Origin: Actinomycetota bacterium
GTDB taxonomy: Bacteria > Actinomycetota > Thermoleophilia > RBG-16-64-13
Direction of reading: 5' to 3'
DNA: 7,562 bases
NCBI GenBank assembly: GCA_003157225.1
Contig: PMIZ01000151.1
Span: 1 to 7,562, forward strand
In this document: positions 6,530 through 7,562 of the stretch, piece after piece
How positions within the stretch are numbered: position 1 is the first letter of the stretch
How the letters are laid out: every line of letters starts with the position of its first letter
Notes under the pieces: model-generated
Databases searched by the model: none
What the model was told of the DNA's origin: nothing
The model's input: only the letters and a program-made list of their open reading frames with translations
Translations under genes and position numbers: made by a program

Positions 6530-6987
6530 AGCCGACGTATGACGAGATCGTGCAGTGGATGAAGGAGTACTTCGCCACCTACAATCTCTACGCGCAAGAC
6601 GCGGCTACCGTGCACGAGATGGACAAGTACTTCGCTCCCGACCTGAGGTTCATGCCGTACATGTCGGTCTTCGGCGGGCCGGATGCCGGTCATACCTCCA
6701 GCGAGGATTTCTACCAGATGCTCACCGGCCATCCGGACGACTACGAGCAGTTCCAGTTGCTGGACGTCTTCGTGGATGACGAACGTCTGGTAGCGGTCGC
6801 CTTTCTCATCGCGACCATTTTCGACACGAAGACGAATGAAGTGCTCGTGAAGAAGCACTACCTGCCTCTCTACGAGTTGGTCATGGATGACAAGGGCACT
6901 CTCAAGATCAAGACAATCCGGTTCTTCTGGGAAGCTTCCCCGCCGGAGGTCGACGCAAGGTACTCCGGCGCCACAAAGGAGCGTTAA
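6526..6987 (+). CDS. Small NTF2/SnoaL-like protein, function unknown
   Basis: 153 residues starting at ATG 6526, with GGAGGA at 6512-6517 eight bases upstream. It overlaps the glmL stop by ATGA, so the two are translationally coupled. An N-terminal amphipathic helix (about 5-20) with a Tyr/Phe-rich continuation to about residue 45 is followed by alternating beta-like stretches (for example LLDVFVDDERLVAVAFLIATIFD and HYLPLYELVMDDKGTLKIKTIRFFWE), which is the arrangement of the NTF2 cone fold. Members of that fold include steroid isomerases, SnoaL polyketide cyclases and the bile-acid dehydratase BaiE, as well as non-catalytic binding proteins. I cannot assign a catalytic His/Asp/Tyr set. There is no signal peptide or membrane segment, so it is cytoplasmic. 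Its place between glmL and a flavin oxidoreductase suggests an isomerase, dehydratase or lactonase-like step on the pathway intermediate, or a binding subunit; this is inference. The fold call is by pattern, not by a clear motif. Confidence 0.6.
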   Translation: MKPTYDEIVQWMKEYFATYNLYAQDAATVHEMDKYFAPDLRFMPYMSVFGGPDAGHTSSEDFYQMLTGHPDDYEQFQLLDVFVDDERLVAVAFLIATIFDTKTNEVLVKKHYLPLYELVMDDKGTLKIKTIRFFWEASPPEVDARYSGATKER

Positions 6988-6993
6988 GGCACG

Positions 6994-7562
6994 ATGACTT
7001 CCGCATACGAAAAGCTGCTTTCACCCGGCAAGATCGGGAATGTGACCACGCGCAACCGCGTCATCAAGACCGGCGCGGGTGTGATGATGTGGCACGAAGA
7101 CGACACCGTCATGAGGGACGAAGTCCTGGCCTTCTATGAAGGCATGGCACGAGGCGGCACCGGCCTCATCATCGTCGAGTCGCCCACGGTCGACTATCCG
7201 GCGGGTTGTCGCTGGCGCGATCGCTACCGTCTCGACGACGACAAGTTCATCCCAGGGATGGCGCAGATCGCCGAGGTCATCCACAAGCACGGCTGCCCCA
7301 CCTTCATGCAGATGAACCACGACGGCACCTGGCAGGTGAACCTACCCTTCGTGCCTGACCCGCCGTACACGGGGCTGCCCTACGCCGCCTCGGAAGTGGT
7401 AGTTCCCTGTGACACGGACTTTCACAACGAGGTCCCCCATTCGCTCACTATCCCCGAGATCGAGGACGTGGTGCAGAAGTTCGCCCAGTGCGCCTTGCGG
7501 GCCAAGAAGGCGGGCTTCGACGGCGTCGACATCAACGCCTCGAGCAGCCACCTGCTGCACAA
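6994..7562 (+). CDS. Old Yellow Enzyme family NADH:flavin oxidoreductase, 3'-truncated by window
   Basis: First 189 residues of a TIM-barrel FMN enzyme; the rest lies beyond the window. The start is ATG 6994 with AAGGAG at 6976-6981 (12 bases away), six bases after the preceding stop. Family marks are LLSPGKIGNVTTRNRVIKT (8-26), GGTGLIIVES (54-63), QMNHDG (106-111; usually QLxHxG) and AGFDGVDIN (173-181). Family members include 2-enoate reductase, 2,4-dienoyl-CoA reductase, BaiCD/BaiH and trimethylamine dehydrogenase; whether this one also has the C-terminal iron-sulfur and FAD domains cannot be seen. The strand usually reading EIHxAHGYL reads DINASSSHL (179-187), so both substrate-anchoring His are replaced (Asn181, Ser184) and the catalytic Tyr position carries His186. 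The protein probably acts on an unusual substrate. It is the seventh gene in the row and likely co-transcribed with the NTF2-like gene. Confidence 0.85.
   Translation, partial: MTSAYEKLLSPGKIGNVTTRNRVIKTGAGVMMWHEDDTVMRDEVLAFYEGMARGGTGLIIVESPTVDYPAGCRWRDRYRLDDDKFIPGMAQIAEVIHKHGCPTFMQMNHDGTWQVNLPFVPDPPYTGLPYAASEVVVPCDTDFHNEVPHSLTIPEIEDVVQKFAQCALRAKKAGFDGVDINASSSHLLH

Overview
This is a high-GC window from what is probably a strict anaerobe. All six genes with a recognised enzyme family belong to oxygen-sensitive radical, cobalamin or flavin chemistry. A Coriobacteriia-like actinobacterium, a high-GC deltaproteobacterium or a Chloroflexota member would all fit. The sequence does not decide between them, and no phylogenetic marker is present. 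All seven genes lie on the + strand and cover nearly the whole window. No RNA genes, insertion sequences, CRISPR arrays or large repeats were seen.

Layout: (1) positions 2-880, the C-terminal part of an FAD_binding_2 (fumarate-reductase-like) flavoprotein. (2) A 157-base leader (881-1037) with a good promoter (TTGACA, 17-base spacer, GAGAAT) and a perfect 16-base palindrome just downstream, probably an operator. (3) 1038-3593, a complete 851-residue glycyl radical enzyme (GRE) with an unusual thiyl-cysteine loop. (4) A strong hairpin terminator at 3613-3650. (5) 3679-4590, the cognate radical-SAM activating enzyme with two ferredoxin-type clusters. (6) 4629-5063, a GlmS-type cobalamin-binding subunit. 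(7) 5096-6529, a GlmL/MutL-type ATPase-fold accessory protein. (8) 6526-6987, a small protein that looks NTF2/SnoaL-like, overlapping glmL by ATGA. (9) 6994-7562, the N-terminal part of an Old Yellow Enzyme family flavoprotein with altered active-site residues.

The genes from 1038 onward read as one transcription unit. The GRE comes first and is probably made in excess because of the hairpin behind it. The activase, B12 module, small NTF2-like protein and ene-reductase-type enzyme follow. The most interesting point is the pairing of a GRE of unassigned reaction with a glutamate-mutase-type B12 subunit and its accessory protein, while the catalytic mutase subunit (GlmE) is not in the window. 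Flanking flavoprotein reductases suggest a catabolic or anaerobic-respiratory route in which a substrate is transformed by glycyl-radical chemistry, possibly rearranged by a B12 mutase, and reduced or oxidised by flavoenzymes. The substrate cannot be read from the sequence.
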